Positions 43,845 to 55,145 of a DNA stretch of 64,000 nucleotides are shown piece by piece. The position numbers and the translations under genes were made by a program. This stretch comes from Deroplatys truncata (Eukaryota > Arthropoda > Insecta > Mantodea > Mantidae): NCBI GenBank assembly GCA_030765065.1, contig CM060977.1:93637795-93701794 (forward strand), in the 5' to 3' direction. The notes under the pieces are model-generated. The model saw only the letters and a program-made list of their open reading frames with translations. It was not told the DNA's origin and did not search any database. Position 1 is the stretch's first letter, and every line of letters starts with the position of its first letter.

Positions 43845-44351
43845 TGATTCAGCACCTATCCAGGATTGAGGACGTGGTACCGATGCTCCACCAGGAGGCC
43901 CATCGGTAGGAAGGGATGGGGTGAAGACGGATACCCTGCAGCCAGAACCAGGAGTGACGCACAGCAATGACAGTTTCCCTATAGCTTCCAGATTGAGACG
44001 CCCCGGCAGTAGGACAGGCAGAGCAGGAACCCTGCCCTACACAGAGCGGTCTTCACACCCCGGCAACCAGCCGAAGGCCGAAGGATGGAGAAAGTTTTAG
44101 AGAGCATCCTTTTCCACTACCAAGCTGCACCGGAACATCATCTCGACACTTCCAACCCTGATACAGGCCGAACAGGGTGAAAAGATCGATGGAACGAAAT
44201 AGGGACAGGATATTTGGGGGATGAAAGAAACCACTGCAGCATTCGCCTGATGACCAGGGAACACCCGTGATAATACTCATTGGTCATATTGGGCGGTCCG
44301 GGAATCGAACTCGGAACCTCCCGATGGCCTTAGCCATCCCGCTCGGTGAAA
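43845..44351 (-). repeat. tRNA-derived SINE (-)
   Basis: The reverse-strand head reads ACCGAGCGGGATGGCTAAGG (A box) and CCGAGTTCGATTCCCGGACC (B box GTTCGATTCCC), the best-preserved head among minus copies. The body has ACCACTGCAGCATTCGCCTG and GAAATAGGGACAGGATATTT. Confidence 0.8.
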
Positions 44352-44416
44352 CTGGACAAGTCACAATATTTTGTAGAAGAGTGAGTGGATAAAACCATGT
44401 AAACGCAACGGATTAG

Positions 44417-45367
44417 GTTTGTTTAGTTACAGATAGGCAAATGAATAAAAGAAGGGCACCTACATCACCGAAATCTGATGTATATTTGAATGTATGAAAA
44501 TACTTTAATTTCGTGATAATCTGCGTTAATGAGTATGATTATGCTTTAGTCAAAACGATATGAAACAAAAATTTAACGGATATAATTTAATCTTTTCGCG
44601 AAATACAATGTCGAAAACGTCTGTTAGTTACTGGTTATTAAATTAATAGCAAAATTTTTCGAGATCTAAAACACACACACGCTGCACCGTGTAAGGGAGG
44701 TAGTAATAATAATAACAATAAACATTTTATTCCGTAAAATAGTATCATTTAACACTTTAATGTTTAAAAGCGTGTTTAAAAATAAAATAAAACTTTAGAA
44801 TTCCGCATAGTGAGCCGAACATCAAACATTACTTCGCGTTGATAGCGACTGGTTTAGAATAATCCTTTGAGTTCTATGTAATGAAATTTGAATAATATTT
44901 TAAATCACATTTTAAAGAGCTAACCTTCTCATAAGGGAAGCACTCTGTTCACGATGAAATTAAATAACATAACCTTTCATCTTCCGTTTGGGTTGAAAGC
45001 AAGCAAGATTGTTAGTAGATCCAGAACTCGGTGAGTTTTTCTCCGCAGGAATAGATCTCTATAAACCCGAGCTGTCTCACTTTTAATTAACACTTTCTCT
45101 GCGGTTTTACCATTGAATGTCGAGGTTTGAGGTTGGGGCAGATGTGCGCTCTGTCTGTGAATCTAAAGCCAGCTTGAATAACTGGAACTTCAATTTATGT
45201 TTCTGAAAGTGCTTTTGTGGCTGTAAAAACAACGCTATCTTAGTTTTACTTGTTTTAACAATTAATGTTATCTTTTGCTTCTATTAATTAAACTGTCCAC
45301 ACTTTTGTAAATTCAGAGTCAACATAATATAGAAATGACAGGAAAATCAGGTAATGTTTTCTCTTTA
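44417..45367. other. Unassigned AT-rich region
   Basis: No MSR blocks, terminal repeats or coding similarity seen. A short ACACACACAC lies near 44671. Confidence 0.4.
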
Positions 45368-45530
45368 CCAAGCGAGTTGACTCCGCGGTGACGCGACAGG
45401 CTCGAATTCGGAAGGTGCCGGGTTCTATTTCCGTCTACCGTCCACTCTAACCTTGCGTTTTTCGTCTTGCATTTTGAAACCTCTTACTCCTTCAAAGACC
45501 AACTTACCGCACTAGTGTGGTAATATACTG
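45368..45530 (+). repeat. SINE head fragment (+)
   Basis: AGCGAGTTGACTCCGCGGTG, CTCGAATTCGGAAGGTGC and CCGGGTTCTATTTCCGTC form an A/B-box pair like 23240. The body is missing. Confidence 0.6.
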
Positions 45531-46019
45531 TTTTGCACGATGCAACTAATTTGCAATACTTACCAATTTTGTTTCTATGTACCGGAAGTTGAAATTCCCA
45601 CATGCAATGTGGTTACTCTGAAAACAAAAGAAACCTCAGTGCTGAAAGAAGTGACCAAAAGTACTAGCGCAGGAATTAAAACCATAATTACAGGCACTAA
45701 CTTATTGATAGTTCCAATATCAATTCCGTCATTCAACTCTATCAAAGCTCTAAACATCAAAACTTCCTGGACTCATGAATTTATAATTTCTTAGAACGAA
45801 ATACTAATATATAATTTATTAATATCTACACTTTTTTATTTAAAAAATAAGTTTTATTTATGGACGCTCTTTAACATCTATGGTTCTTAGCGTCCCATTC
45901 TATATTGGGCGTAAGAGCCCGGAAATGTTGCTCAGAAACCTCTTTATCAGGCTTGACATTCTTCTACGTGCCGTAAATTACACGGGAACACCACCTTTAC
46001 TTCTCTTCCGAAGGAAGCC
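45531..46019. other. Unassigned spacer
   Basis: An 84-codon plus frame (45540-45794) and its antisense frame are open, but I recognise no domain. Probably chance. Confidence 0.35.
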
Positions 46020-47232
46020 ATGTTAAGGATTTTCTTTAAAAGCCTTAGTACTCAAAATATACGACACGAAGATGTTCAAGAAAATCCCCCATCACAACTA
46101 CCGTTTATATGGAACATTTTTCAAAAATTTTGTTTTTCTAAAAATGGCGCTAACGATTTGATTAAAATATTATATATTAAAAACATTTACATGACAAATA
46201 AAATGTATGTCTTGAATTTTCTAGGAATAATCTATGAAGTCCTCTTCACTGGGTAGGAATTTGTATAATTTTTTTATAAATGGTAAACGTTAAGCTACAG
46301 ACGGAAAGGAAACTGCACTAAAAATATAGATCTTAAAACACAATTTACGAGGGACATCCCGAAAGTAAAGAACTATTTGGCATAACTGAATAATAACGAA
46401 AGATATAAACACAAAACTTTATTTACAAAGACACAATACTTTACTCTATTTCTCAATGTAATCGCCATTGTTGTGAAGGCATTTATTGTAACGTGGTACC
46501 AGTTTTTTAATGCTGATGTTATACTCTTCTACCGGCAAAGACTGTCACTGCCTCTTTGAGGTCTTTATCGGTTTGAAACCCTTATCCACTCAAAAAGTCC
46601 TTTTAGTTTCGGAAACAAGTGAATATCCGGAATTCTTTCATCAACATTTGCTCAGCCATAATGAGTGATGGTTGGTTCTTCCTTGGTTAAACATTGTGCA
46701 CCATTTCCTCGCTGAAGACTCGTTCATTGCATTATCACAATAGACTGGCATTATTGCCTATACATTTCTATTGGCCGAACATTTCCTGCATTCAAAAAAT
46801 GAATCGTACTACGCCCTTAACATTTGGCGGGATTTTCAATTGGCGCCGCCATTTGGATATGTTGTAGAACAGACAGGCGTGACCTCACCTCGACTCACAC
46901 TGAGTTGGAGTAAGGAGCTAACTAGCATGTATGCAATTGTGATGGTGGGGGACTGGCACCGAACGCGGTGAGCAATTGTTCTTTGCTTTCTAGATGCTTT
47001 TTCAAATAATTTTTTTTTCCTAATCCATTTCTGAAGTATCCGTTACTAATGGTTCGAACTGTTCATTTCTTGGCCATTCTTTTAAGAGCCTGTCAACATT
47101 CAGCTGTTTCTCGTGATTGCATAGAAACAGTATGGCATTTTAAGGCTAGCTATAGCGTCCAACTCTAAAACATTTGACTATCGCTGTTATCTGTGTCTCT
47201 ATAATGAAATGTCTAATGTAGCTATTTGGTCC
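46020..47232 (-). repeat. MSR copy (-) split by a mariner
   Basis: 46022-46347 (GACACGAAGATGTTCAAGAA to AAAACACAATTTA) continues at 47004 (CAAATAATTTTTTTTTCCTA) through TCTGAAGTATCCGTTACTAA to AATGTCTAATGTAGCTATTT. At 47232 it fuses to the core of a further minus copy. Confidence 0.75.
46348..47003 (-). mobile_element. Mariner-like element, third lineage (-)
   Basis: Left end CGAGGGACATCCCGAAAGTA and the reverse complement of the right end (GAAAAAGCATCTAGAAAGCA, then AAGAAC) are inverted repeats. TA precedes the left end. On the minus strand near 46505-46450, codons for VPRYNKCLHNNGDYIEK precede the terminal repeat, the usual mariner C-terminus. Most of the coding region is missing (656 bp total). 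Confidence 0.75.
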
Positions 47233-47950
47233 GCGCGCGTGTGTGTCTGTCAGTCTAGGAACAGCATAACTCAAAAACGAAAAGTCGTATAAACACCAAA
47301 CTTGGTATTTAAGTTAAGTATCTTTCAAGAACGGGACATGAAGATTTCCAAGAAAATCCTCCCACCCCAGACTACATTTTAAATGGAACAGTTTTGAAAA
47401 TTTTTATTTCCTCAAAAAGTATCATTTGTTTAAGATATTTTCACGGCAAATGAAATGTATGTCTTGAATTTTCTGGGAAAGTCCCCAAAAGTTCTCTTCA
47501 CTCTGGATGACTTTCGCATAACTGGTAGACTCTAAGAGATGGACAACATTTTACTACACAAAAACACACTCGTTAAAACACACAGTTCTGTGTTTTATAC
47601 ATTTATACATGTACATTTTTTGTTGTCTAGTGAACCATTTCCAAGATATTCTTTGTTATTTGTTTGAACCTTCCAATACTTATTCTTTCTCAAGTGGGAA
47701 TTCGTTATTCCTTTTTTATGTGCTGAACGTGCAAGGAGAATGGAATGCTCCACATAGCAACCAGCTCTTTAAAGATTTGATTATCATTTAAAGCCTACCA
47801 TATTCCCCTTGCACCTACAAGAAAATTAGCAGTAAGAGTAGAGAAAGCAATGTGAGTGCAACGGATCAGATTTTTTATTCAGGGTACCTCAAAGCGTGTA
47901 ATTCCAGAGAAATTTCGGTATCAAAGTTTGGATGGAATGGACTATTTGAT
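47233..47950 (-). repeat. MSR minus half-copy with fold-back plus piece
   Basis: It begins at the core (GCGCGCGTGTGTGTCTGTCA, GGAACAGCATAACTCAAAAA) and runs to GTAGAGAAAGCAATGTGAGT and CAGATTTTTT at 47876. It is fused there to plus-oriented ATTCAGGGTACCTCAAAGCG to about 47945. The junction is the same as at 5702. Confidence 0.7.
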
Positions 47951-49095
47951 TTTCATAGACACGTTGGCTAACATTCCCAATTCCTTTTTGGAAAGGAAGA
48001 GGGCAACACTGGAGTATGAAGTATGCAGTATGCAATATGTCAACCCGTGTTTTGCCTGAAGTCTGTTTTGCAGTTTCTCGTGATTAATTTGCAGTTAGGT
48101 TTTATCTTGCCATGTTTACATCTAGACTATACACCTCTTCACAATAGAATTAAATTGCATTTCATGATACGAAGTTGCTTGTTGCACGGCCTTAAGTATT
48201 AATTCTCTTCCAGACAGAGCGTGACCGATAGTCCATTAGGAGACACATGCAACGATAGCATTGTGTAAGTTTAATGTTGTTCTCTCGTTCCGCTTTCTCG
48301 GATGTTGCATGTCTGCTTGTTTGTCCTTCTTGTGCCACCTCTATGTGAACATGCAGGAATCAAGAAACTGCCCTCTGCCTTCAATACAACCAAATACAAC
48401 AGATAAGATATCCATATTTGTAGATCTAACTGCCGTATTCATAAAAATCGTCTGGTTTTTATTTATAGTGAACTATAAATAATCTGTTAGTGAAGGATAA
48501 CAATATATTTAGTTTATTCTTTACAGACAACCAAATAGTTGTACAAGATAAAGATGACTAGAATATATGACAAGTAAATTTAGAGAATAATACAAGAAAT
48601 GGGGACTAGAAAGTAATATGACATGTTTAACAGAAAATAATACTAAATTATTGACCCTGTATCTGGTGATGTTACTCACAAGCAACATAATTTATCGAGT
48701 GCTGTATACAATAAATACATTTTGTTACTAAGAGGTATTGTCTTTGGTCCTTTCACACAGAGTAATAAGTAATAGTAAAGCATGCTAGCTAGTCTTTGTA
48801 TGGGGATGTTGCCCTTGAGAAGCATACTGCATTTTTATAAAAATATTTGGAATATCGTTTTATTGGACAGATTCGATCAGCCTTGGAAATGCTATTCAGA
48901 ACCAGGATAAGATGCATAATGACAATATAAACTCACCTGAGGTCAGCCACATGAGGCCCAAAGTTAGTTAATAATAGTGTACATATGGTTCACTGACAGT
49001 CTTCTAATTCAATCACTTCTGAAAGAAAGCAGTAAGTCTGCAGGAGATGACATTTGATCTGGGAACATCAGATCTTTGTTCCAAGGAGAACTATA
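47951..49095. other. Unassigned region
   Basis: No recognised element over 1.1 kb. It could include 3' sequence of the Jockey-like LINE on the far side of the Tc1-like insertion, but no shared motif shows this. A 73-codon plus frame (48261-48482) is hydrophobic and unassigned. Confidence 0.35.
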
Positions 49096-49269
49096 GGTGT
49101 CCCACTTAAAGCACCAATAAAATAAATGGTTATAACTGGGAATGTATAAGCCAAAGAGAAATAAATCTAGTCAGATTGGGTAGTGCAGATTTTGCAATTT
49201 GTGTAATAATGTAAAAATCCAAGGAGTTGTGGCATTGAGAAATAAATAAATAACAGCCAACTGCTGATT

Positions 49270-49677
49270 CTGAGAAATCAGCCATATAGATTGTTCAGAA
49301 GAAAGTCTCATGAGTTCTTTGGTTAGCAGAAACAAAGTTTGTGAGGCATGTTCAACGTTGATTTCGTCGGAAATACAACCTTCAAAGGCATGATCCCATT
49401 CCTGACCATAAGAAAATAATGGCCTGGGTTGCAAAGTTGAAGCAAACAGGAAGCTTATTGTCAAGCAGTGGTAACCAAGCCTATAGAAGAGTTTCTGAAA
49501 AGACCATTGGACGAACCTATTTTTGCAAGAAGCCCAAGAATATCAATCCGAAAAACAAGTTTACAATCCTAGATTCCTCGCAGTAGTGTTATGCACAAAA
49601 GGCTCCGTCTTCGAGCATACAAAATTCAAATCACACAGAAAATCAAGCACGATGATAAACATAAGAGGCTAAATTTT

Positions 49678-49737
<60 letters not shown>

Positions 49738-50355
49738 GGACAAGATTTACGAAAACTCATACTTGTATCATATCTGTTTCTCTGACGAGTCAACTTTCCA
49801 CATATCATAAGTTAAGAGAGACAATTGCAAGTTTGGGGGAGTTTGAATCCTTCTGTTGTGTTTCACATGAACGTGATTCCCCAAAGTTAATGTCTGGTGC
49901 GGTTTAATGAAAGATCGTGTGACGTCCCTTCTTTTTTGCTGAGCCTACAGTGGCTGGTCGAATCTATCTAGATATGTTGGAGTTGTATGTCGTCCTACAA
50001 CTTTCTGCAGCAACCATTTATCAGCAGGATGGCGCTCCTTCTCGCTTGGTGCACAACGAGGTACACAAGTTTCTGAATTATAATTTTCCCAGACAGTGGA
50101 TTGAGAGAGGGTCCGAGACAATCGCTTGGCCACCTAGGTCACGGATATATCACCCTTGGACTACTTTTTTCTATGGGAATTCGTCAACGAGCAAGTTTAC
50201 AGGACATAAGTGGCTGACCTCGATGATTTGAAACTTAGAATTCGTCTTGCGATTCCAAATGTCACAATTGCTATGCTGAGGAATACTTGGAGAGAGGTGG
50301 ATATCAGGCTCGACATCTGCCGTGCTACAAATGGTTGTGATGTTGAAATCTCTTG
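49270..50355 (+). pseudogene. Tc1/mariner-type transposase, interrupted by (GT)n
   Basis: The DNA-binding part gives KIMAWVAKLKQTGSLLSS and MHKRLRLRAYKIQITQKIKH. The first catalytic box is FSDESTFHIS (Asp 49784). Then EPTVAGRIYLDMLELYVVLQ and TIYQQDGAPSRLVHNEVHKF follow, with the second Asp at 50028. NFPRQWIERG and WPPRSRIYHPWTTFFYG come next. In the last box the usual Pro-Asp-Leu-Thr-Pro-Leu-Asp is replaced, so the third acidic residue is lost. A 55-bp (GT)n tract splits the gene just before the catalytic domain, and stops occur elsewhere. The end RLDICRATNG-type sequence is present in shifted frame. Confidence 0.85.
49682..49736. repeat. (GT)n microsatellite in a transposase gene
   Basis: A perfect 55-bp GT tract between the coding segments KRLNFIL and the GQDLRKL-type continuation. 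The repeat open frames on both strands are artefacts. Confidence 0.95.
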
Positions 50356-50611
50356 AAATTGCAGCTCTTTAGCGAATAGAAAATGTAAACAATTTCAATT
50401 ACATAACTTCATATCTTGAGTTATAATCATTTATTTATATTATTTTATTTCTGTTATCTATTTCTCAGTGTCACAATTCCGTGGCAACTATTGCTACATT
50501 ATCACTTAAATTGCACGATCTGTACTACCAAATCTGACTAGATTTATTTCTCTTGTGTCTATTCATTCCCAGCTATAAACATTCATTTTATTGGTGTTTT
50601 AAGTGGACACC

Positions 50612-51465
50612 ATGTGTACTGCGTCAGGTACTGAGTGAAGATGATGAAAAACTGTGTGAGCTTGAGAGCGAATTTGCGCAGAAATTGTACTGAATCCAAG
50701 TTCATGATGTATCTGAGTGTTTCTGGCGTACCAAGGTGCGTTCAGTATAACCCTTAAAACTTTATTTTGAAAGACCTAGAGACGATTAATTTTTGTTACA
50801 GCTGCACTCCCCAAATTGGACAAGCATATCTAAGTAAAGGACGAAGTAAGGACTTGTACAGAACCACATGGTATTTGCAAAGAAGACTTGCGGTTGAGAA
50901 TAGGATGCAATTTGCGTAGTTTGGAGTAAACGAGATTTAATTTTAAATTAATGTGAGAGTTCCAAGTCAGTCGACGATCAAAATGTAGGCCAATATATTT
51001 AACAGTGTCATTAGCACGTTTATAGGAATAGTTTGTAAAGTAATAGGAGTGGCAACAATGGGATGACTCATAGTAAAATCAGGCTACACACTTCCTGTGG
51101 CTCAAAGAAATCCTCTGTGAGCAGCAATATCTAGTTCGTAGTGGATGGTAGAAGTGGCAATATCGTCAGCCTACATGGTGATGTTGACATGTGGAAAAGC
51201 AGGTATGTCATAGGTGAATACATTAAACAGCAAAGGTGCTAAAATGGAACCCTGAGGCACTCCAGACCCGAATGGCCGCACCAAGGATATATTAGGACCT
51301 ATCCATACGTGAAAAGTACGACGTGAAGGAAAGCTCTCAAATACATGATAGAGATAATCCGGCAATCCAATGCTTCGAAGCTTGTAGATCAGACCGGCGT
51401 GCCATATTCAATCAAAAGCTTGTTTGAAGTTCAGAAATGGTGCGACCATGTGTTGTTTGAAAACC
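50612..51465 (-). pseudogene. Jockey-like LINE reverse transcriptase remnant
   Basis: Minus-strand frames give LNFKQAFD then IWHAGLIYKLRSIGLPDYLY, then FPSRRTFHVWIGPNISLVRP and FGSGVPQGSILAPLLFNVFT. The catalytic region ends in ADDIATSTIHYELDIA (ADD in place of YADD after a shift). Downstream pieces ISFTPNYANCILFSTAS, VVLYKSLLRPLLRYACPIWG and LGTPETLRYIM complete the thumb region. This is the ORF2 polymerase of Jockey/CR1-group LINEs, which nick DNA and copy their RNA in place. The upstream endonuclease is absent. The left side ends at the Tc1-like element. Many stops. Confidence 0.85.
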
Positions 51466-51551
51466 ATATAAAAGTGTTCAGGAGGCCTTATTTACTTCAT
51501 TCCTTTCCCAAAGATGTTTTTCTTAATTCTTTTCATGAGTGCGAGACAAAT

Positions 51552-51840
51552 AGTTAATAGAAAATTGATATGTTACATTCACATGACTTCCTCCATCTTC
51601 TATCGTTTATTACTGGGTATACAATTATTCCTACGAAAGCTTATTTTTTGTCTACTTCATTTTAATCGAGATAAACCGTTACAGAAATAGCAGCATTACG
51701 CATTGCGTTATAGATGCAAAGGGAATACCAACAATCAAATGTTTAAGAAACGGACGCTATATACCAGTCTTAAAATTCCGTGCCCTTTCTATACAATCGC
51801 GAAAAACAAGTGAATGTGGACAGGACTTGATACAGAAGAT
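51552..51840 (+). repeat. MSR left-end fragment (+)
   Basis: AAATTGATATGTTACATTCA, TTCTATCGTTTATTACTGGG, CGTTACAGAAATAGCAGCAT and AAGAAACGGACGCTATATAC in MSR order. It stops after ACAAGTGAATGTGGACAGGA. Confidence 0.7.
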
Positions 51841-51884
51841 TGCATCACGATGATGAGTCAGTGTGATACAGAAGCGATTGTAGG

Positions 51885-52430
51885 CATATTTGAAGTCGTT
51901 TATTTTACCTGCTTCGTATTTGATTCCATATTCTCGTACCTCGTTCTATTGTCTCGTGCGTCAGCTGCTCCAGTGGTGGATCTATGAGTACTTTCTCGCA
52001 GATATGCTTGGGCGTAGTGTTAAAGAGCACCACCAGTTTAAACTGACTGAGAAATTTATTGTGAACTAATATTTGACTTATTGAAGTGAGTCGCCAACCA
52101 TTTGAGATGAACCAGACTGACTCGGAATCGTAGCACTCAAAACCATAGTATTTGAATTATTATACCTGTAAATTCTGCAGTATCAAAGTTACGGTTGAAA
52201 ATAACTTTCTGCAATAAAAGAAACTAGAATCGTAATCTGCCGTGAGTCGCCAAAATGTTGACCGGCGAGACCTCTTGCAATAGCCACTACTCACACAAGC
52301 GCGTTACTGGGCGCTTAAAATATGGCATGAGCAAGTACCGCTGGTGGTATCAGAGAGAGTATGCATCACTGTGTGCGCGAACGTCAATAAGTACCACTGA
52401 CGGTATAAGAGTAAATAAGTCTCTTATTTA
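51885..52430 (-). repeat. Dispersed repeat, possible LTR/leader (copy 2)
   Basis: Second copy of 8675-9222. On the minus strand it reads GCGCCCAGTAACGCGCTTGT, CAAGAGGTCTCGCCGG, TCAACATTTTGGCGACTCAC, GGCAGATTACGATTCTAG and CTTTTATTGCAG. TCAACA followed by TTGGCGACTCACGG would fit an LTR end plus primer binding site. A decisive test would be a third copy with polymerase sequence attached. Confidence 0.45.
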
Positions 52431-52439
52431 ATTCTTTAG

Positions 52440-52980
52440 GATAGGATAAGACTAGGTAAGAAGGAGGACTTAGCACCTCAACCTACTCAGATCTTTTGTG
52501 CCTATATGGGTGAGGGATGAGGTAAGAGGAGACAGAGAGCGGCCGGACCAGGAGACACGACAGTCAAAGGGCAGGGTGGGTACCATTTGCAGATTTGAAC
52601 TCCCCGAGTGCTGTCTGGTGCAGCCAGCACCTCCCCCTTAAGCTTACGATCCCCTTGAGAGTCCGGAATCGGAACGAAGGTTTCCTTAGAGCATCGTTTT
52701 TCCTTGATATGCACACACGGAGACCTCCCGCCGACACTTGCAGTCCTCAATGAGACAAGCAGATGAAGGGTGAAGTGAAATGAGAATGGAGATTAAATGG
52801 GGGAACAGGAAATTTTGGGGATGTAATTATCCTCTGCAGCATTCTCCTGGTCACCAGGGGAAACCCTCGAAAAAATCGATGGGTCTGGACAGTTGGCCAC
52901 GGGAATCAAACCCACGCCTTCCCGAATGCGGACCGGAGCCAACCCGCATGGTTTTACTATTACTTGAGCCGCGCTCACGT
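52440..52980 (-). repeat. tRNA-derived SINE (-)
   Basis: Tail GGATAGGATAAGACTAGG, body TGAAGTGAAATGAGAATGG and GCAGCATTCTCCTGGTCACC. The reverse-strand head GGTTGGCTCCGGTCCGCATT lies about 30 bp from GTGGGTTTGATTCCCGTGGC (B box GGTTTGATTCCC). Full-length structure of about 540 bp. Confidence 0.8.
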
Positions 52981-53039
52981 TAGAATTACTCCCCAACAAA
53001 AGTCTACCATATACGTTGCCAAATGTGTATGTATGTGAC

Positions 53040-53240
53040 ATTTATTAGGCGATGGCTCGGCTTTCCAGGACTTTCCTTCACCTCCCTAATTTCTAGAATT
53101 GGCCTACGTGCCTGTGCAAACGTACGGAATTTATAATCTAACTGAACTCCCAGAATCTTTTAAGATACTGCGTTCACTACTTCGGCCGATGCTAATGAAA
53201 TTCGCTAACCTGACTTCCCACTTACTTTCATCTTTCCGAA
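53040..53240 (-). pseudogene. LINE reverse-transcriptase scrap
   Basis: The minus frame at 53165-53085 reads KILGVQLDYKFRTFAQARRP then ILEI. The 'LGVQLD' block with basic and aromatic residues after it is the segment following the YADD box in R1/Jockey-type polymerases. No other box is visible, so it is a small isolated fragment. Confidence 0.4.
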
Positions 53241-53369
53241 CAAATATTTTAACTCAAACTTATTACTTTATACATTGATTAGTATACGGAAATTATTTAC
53301 TGTAATTAGTTCTCTATTTTACTATAATTTCTTTATTTAATTATTTATCTCTGCCCGTCAATAATTACG

Positions 53370-55145
53370 TTAAAAGACTTTAAAAGAATGACAAAGCACT
53401 GAACAGTGTGAACCATTAATAACAGAAATGGCTTACGTTACAAAAAGCGTATTTGAATTAAATTTTTGTTTCAGATATCTACATTTTCGTGTATATTATG
53501 TTTTTGTCTATCGCGTAACGTCTGCCAGTTATACAAGATTATAGAGAATTCTCATGAATTCAACATTTGCACTTTATTTGTAATGTAAATATTTTTCATA
53601 TGTTTTTTTTAATTGAAATCATTAGGGTAATTTTTGAGAAAATAAAGAATAACGAAAATCTTACTATGTAAAGGATAGTTATGGGTGAGGAATTTATTGA
53701 AAATCTTTGTGTTGCATTGTTGGAAAGTCCTGCACTTAAACACCAAGCTTTTCGATTTAGTGTTATGCTGCTCACAGACACGCGGACAGACAGACATTTT
53801 TCTAAAAAGTTTTTTAAAAAATTTCTTTCTTACTTGCTCTTCTGCAAACTATTGTTACAGAATCGGATTTTTCGTTTTTGAGTTATGCGTTCACAGATAC
53901 GCACACCCATCACCCTCACATACACATACATACTGATCTTTTTAGAACTGGACGCTATATGCTGGCTTTAGAATTCCATACTGCTTTCGTGTAATCGCGA
54001 AAAACAACTGAATATCGACAGGACTTCAAAATAATGACAAAGGTATTAAGCAATTCTAATAGTAAGTAACAGATATCTCGGAAAGGCTGATGGCACGAAA
54101 AGAAAATTGAAATAAATAGTGTGTTTTAAAGAGATCTACATTTTTTGCATATTACGTTTTCGTCTATCGCCTAATGTTTACCACTTATAAGAGATTACCG
54201 AGTACGAAGGCTCAGGTGGTAACGTCTATGGGCCGCATTCGGGACGTCGCCGGTTCGATTCCTGCGGCCGACCATCCTGACCCATAGCTAGTTTCGGGGC
54301 TTCTCGTGTCGCTAGTCGAATGCTGGGAATGTTCATTACATCTCCCGCATTTCCTGTCTCTCCATTTCACCTCCATTTTCATCTCACTTCACATTTCATC
54401 TGCTTTAGTGTTGAAAGTGTTGGCGGCAGTTTCGGCATTGCATGGCTGAGTAAAGGATGCTCTATATAACTGTCCGTCCCCCGGAATGGGGGCGGTCTCC
54501 TAGTCCCGGGTACCCCAGGGGATGTGTAAGCCCGCAGAGAGAGGTGAACCGATTCCACCTGGTGCCATCCGGAGTTTCAAGCTGTAAACTATAGGGACCC
54601 TGCCCTCTGCCCTGTCTTGACTCCTGATCCGGCCGCCCTGTCTGCTTTCACGTACCCCTCTCTGCGGGGATACCTCATCTGGGGCATGGGCGCAAAACAT
54701 CCTGTAAGTCGACGTACTATGTCCTTCTGGTGCTAAGTACTTAACAGATTATTTCCAGATAATCTAAGATATATATTTTATTTTTATGAAAGTATCCTTA
54801 AACATGCGGTATTTTAATCAAAATTGTTATCAATTTTTGAGTCAATAAAAACAACGAAAATGGTTCATGTAAATCTTCATATTTTCTTCAAATTCTTTGT
54901 GCAGCATCCTTGGAAGGTCTTGAATTTAAATACCAAATTTGGTATTTCACCTAATTTCGTTTTTGAGTTATGCTTTTCGCAGACACACAACATATACAGA
55001 AACGCAGACAAACAGGCACATACATAGCGAATTTTTTTAGGAGTACTCTTTTGGGTTCAGTGATCCTAAAAACATTTTACTTCGTGTGAAACCTCGACAT
55101 TAAATTTTTGGATGGAGTACAATACTTCCTATACTTATACAAGCA
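53370..55145 (+). repeat. MSR copy or copies (+) with a SINE
   Basis: 53376-53820 runs from AAGAATGACAAAGCACTGAA to the core (GACACGCGGACAGACAGACA). 53860-53935 repeats the core (GAATCGGATTTTTCGTTTTT, ACAGATACGCACACCC). A new copy starts near 53941 (TTTTTAGAACTGGACGCTAT), is interrupted by a SINE at about 54203, and continues to TTTTTGGATGGAGTACAATA. Right end eroded. Confidence 0.65.
54203..54735 (+). repeat. tRNA-derived SINE (+), well-preserved head
   Basis: GAAGGCTCAGGTGGTAACGT holds the A box (GGCTCAGGTGG), and CGCCGGTTCGATTCCTGCGG holds a near-perfect B box (GGTTCGATTCC). The GCATTCGGGACGTC between them is shared with other copies. The body has CGAATGCTGGGAATGTTCAT, CACCTCCATTTTCATCTCAC and GGTACCCCAGGGGATGTG. 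This is the best copy for an internal pol III promoter. Confidence 0.85.

Larger units (their letters stand above)
43086..44416 (-). repeat. MSR copy (-) interrupted by a ~1.1-kb insertion
   Basis: 43090-43272 (ATAGCGATACCCTATTAAGA to AACAATAAGCTTTTGTAACA) and 44352-44416 (AGAAGAGTGAGTGG, ACCATGTAAACGCAACGG) are left and right parts of one minus terminus. Between them lie an unassigned 570 bp and a SINE. Confidence 0.5.
49096..50611 (+). mobile_element. Tc1-like transposon with ~100-bp inverted repeats
   Basis: Left end GGTGTCCCACTTAAAGCACC and the reverse complement of the right end (GGTGTCCACTTAAAACACCA) stay similar for about 100 bp. The match runs through AACTGGGAATG and AGAGAAATAAATCTAGTCAG to GGTAGTGCAG/GGTAGTACAG. 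TA precedes the left end (49094-49095); the right flank is ATG, so the duplication is eroded. Total 1,516 bp. Confidence 0.85.
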
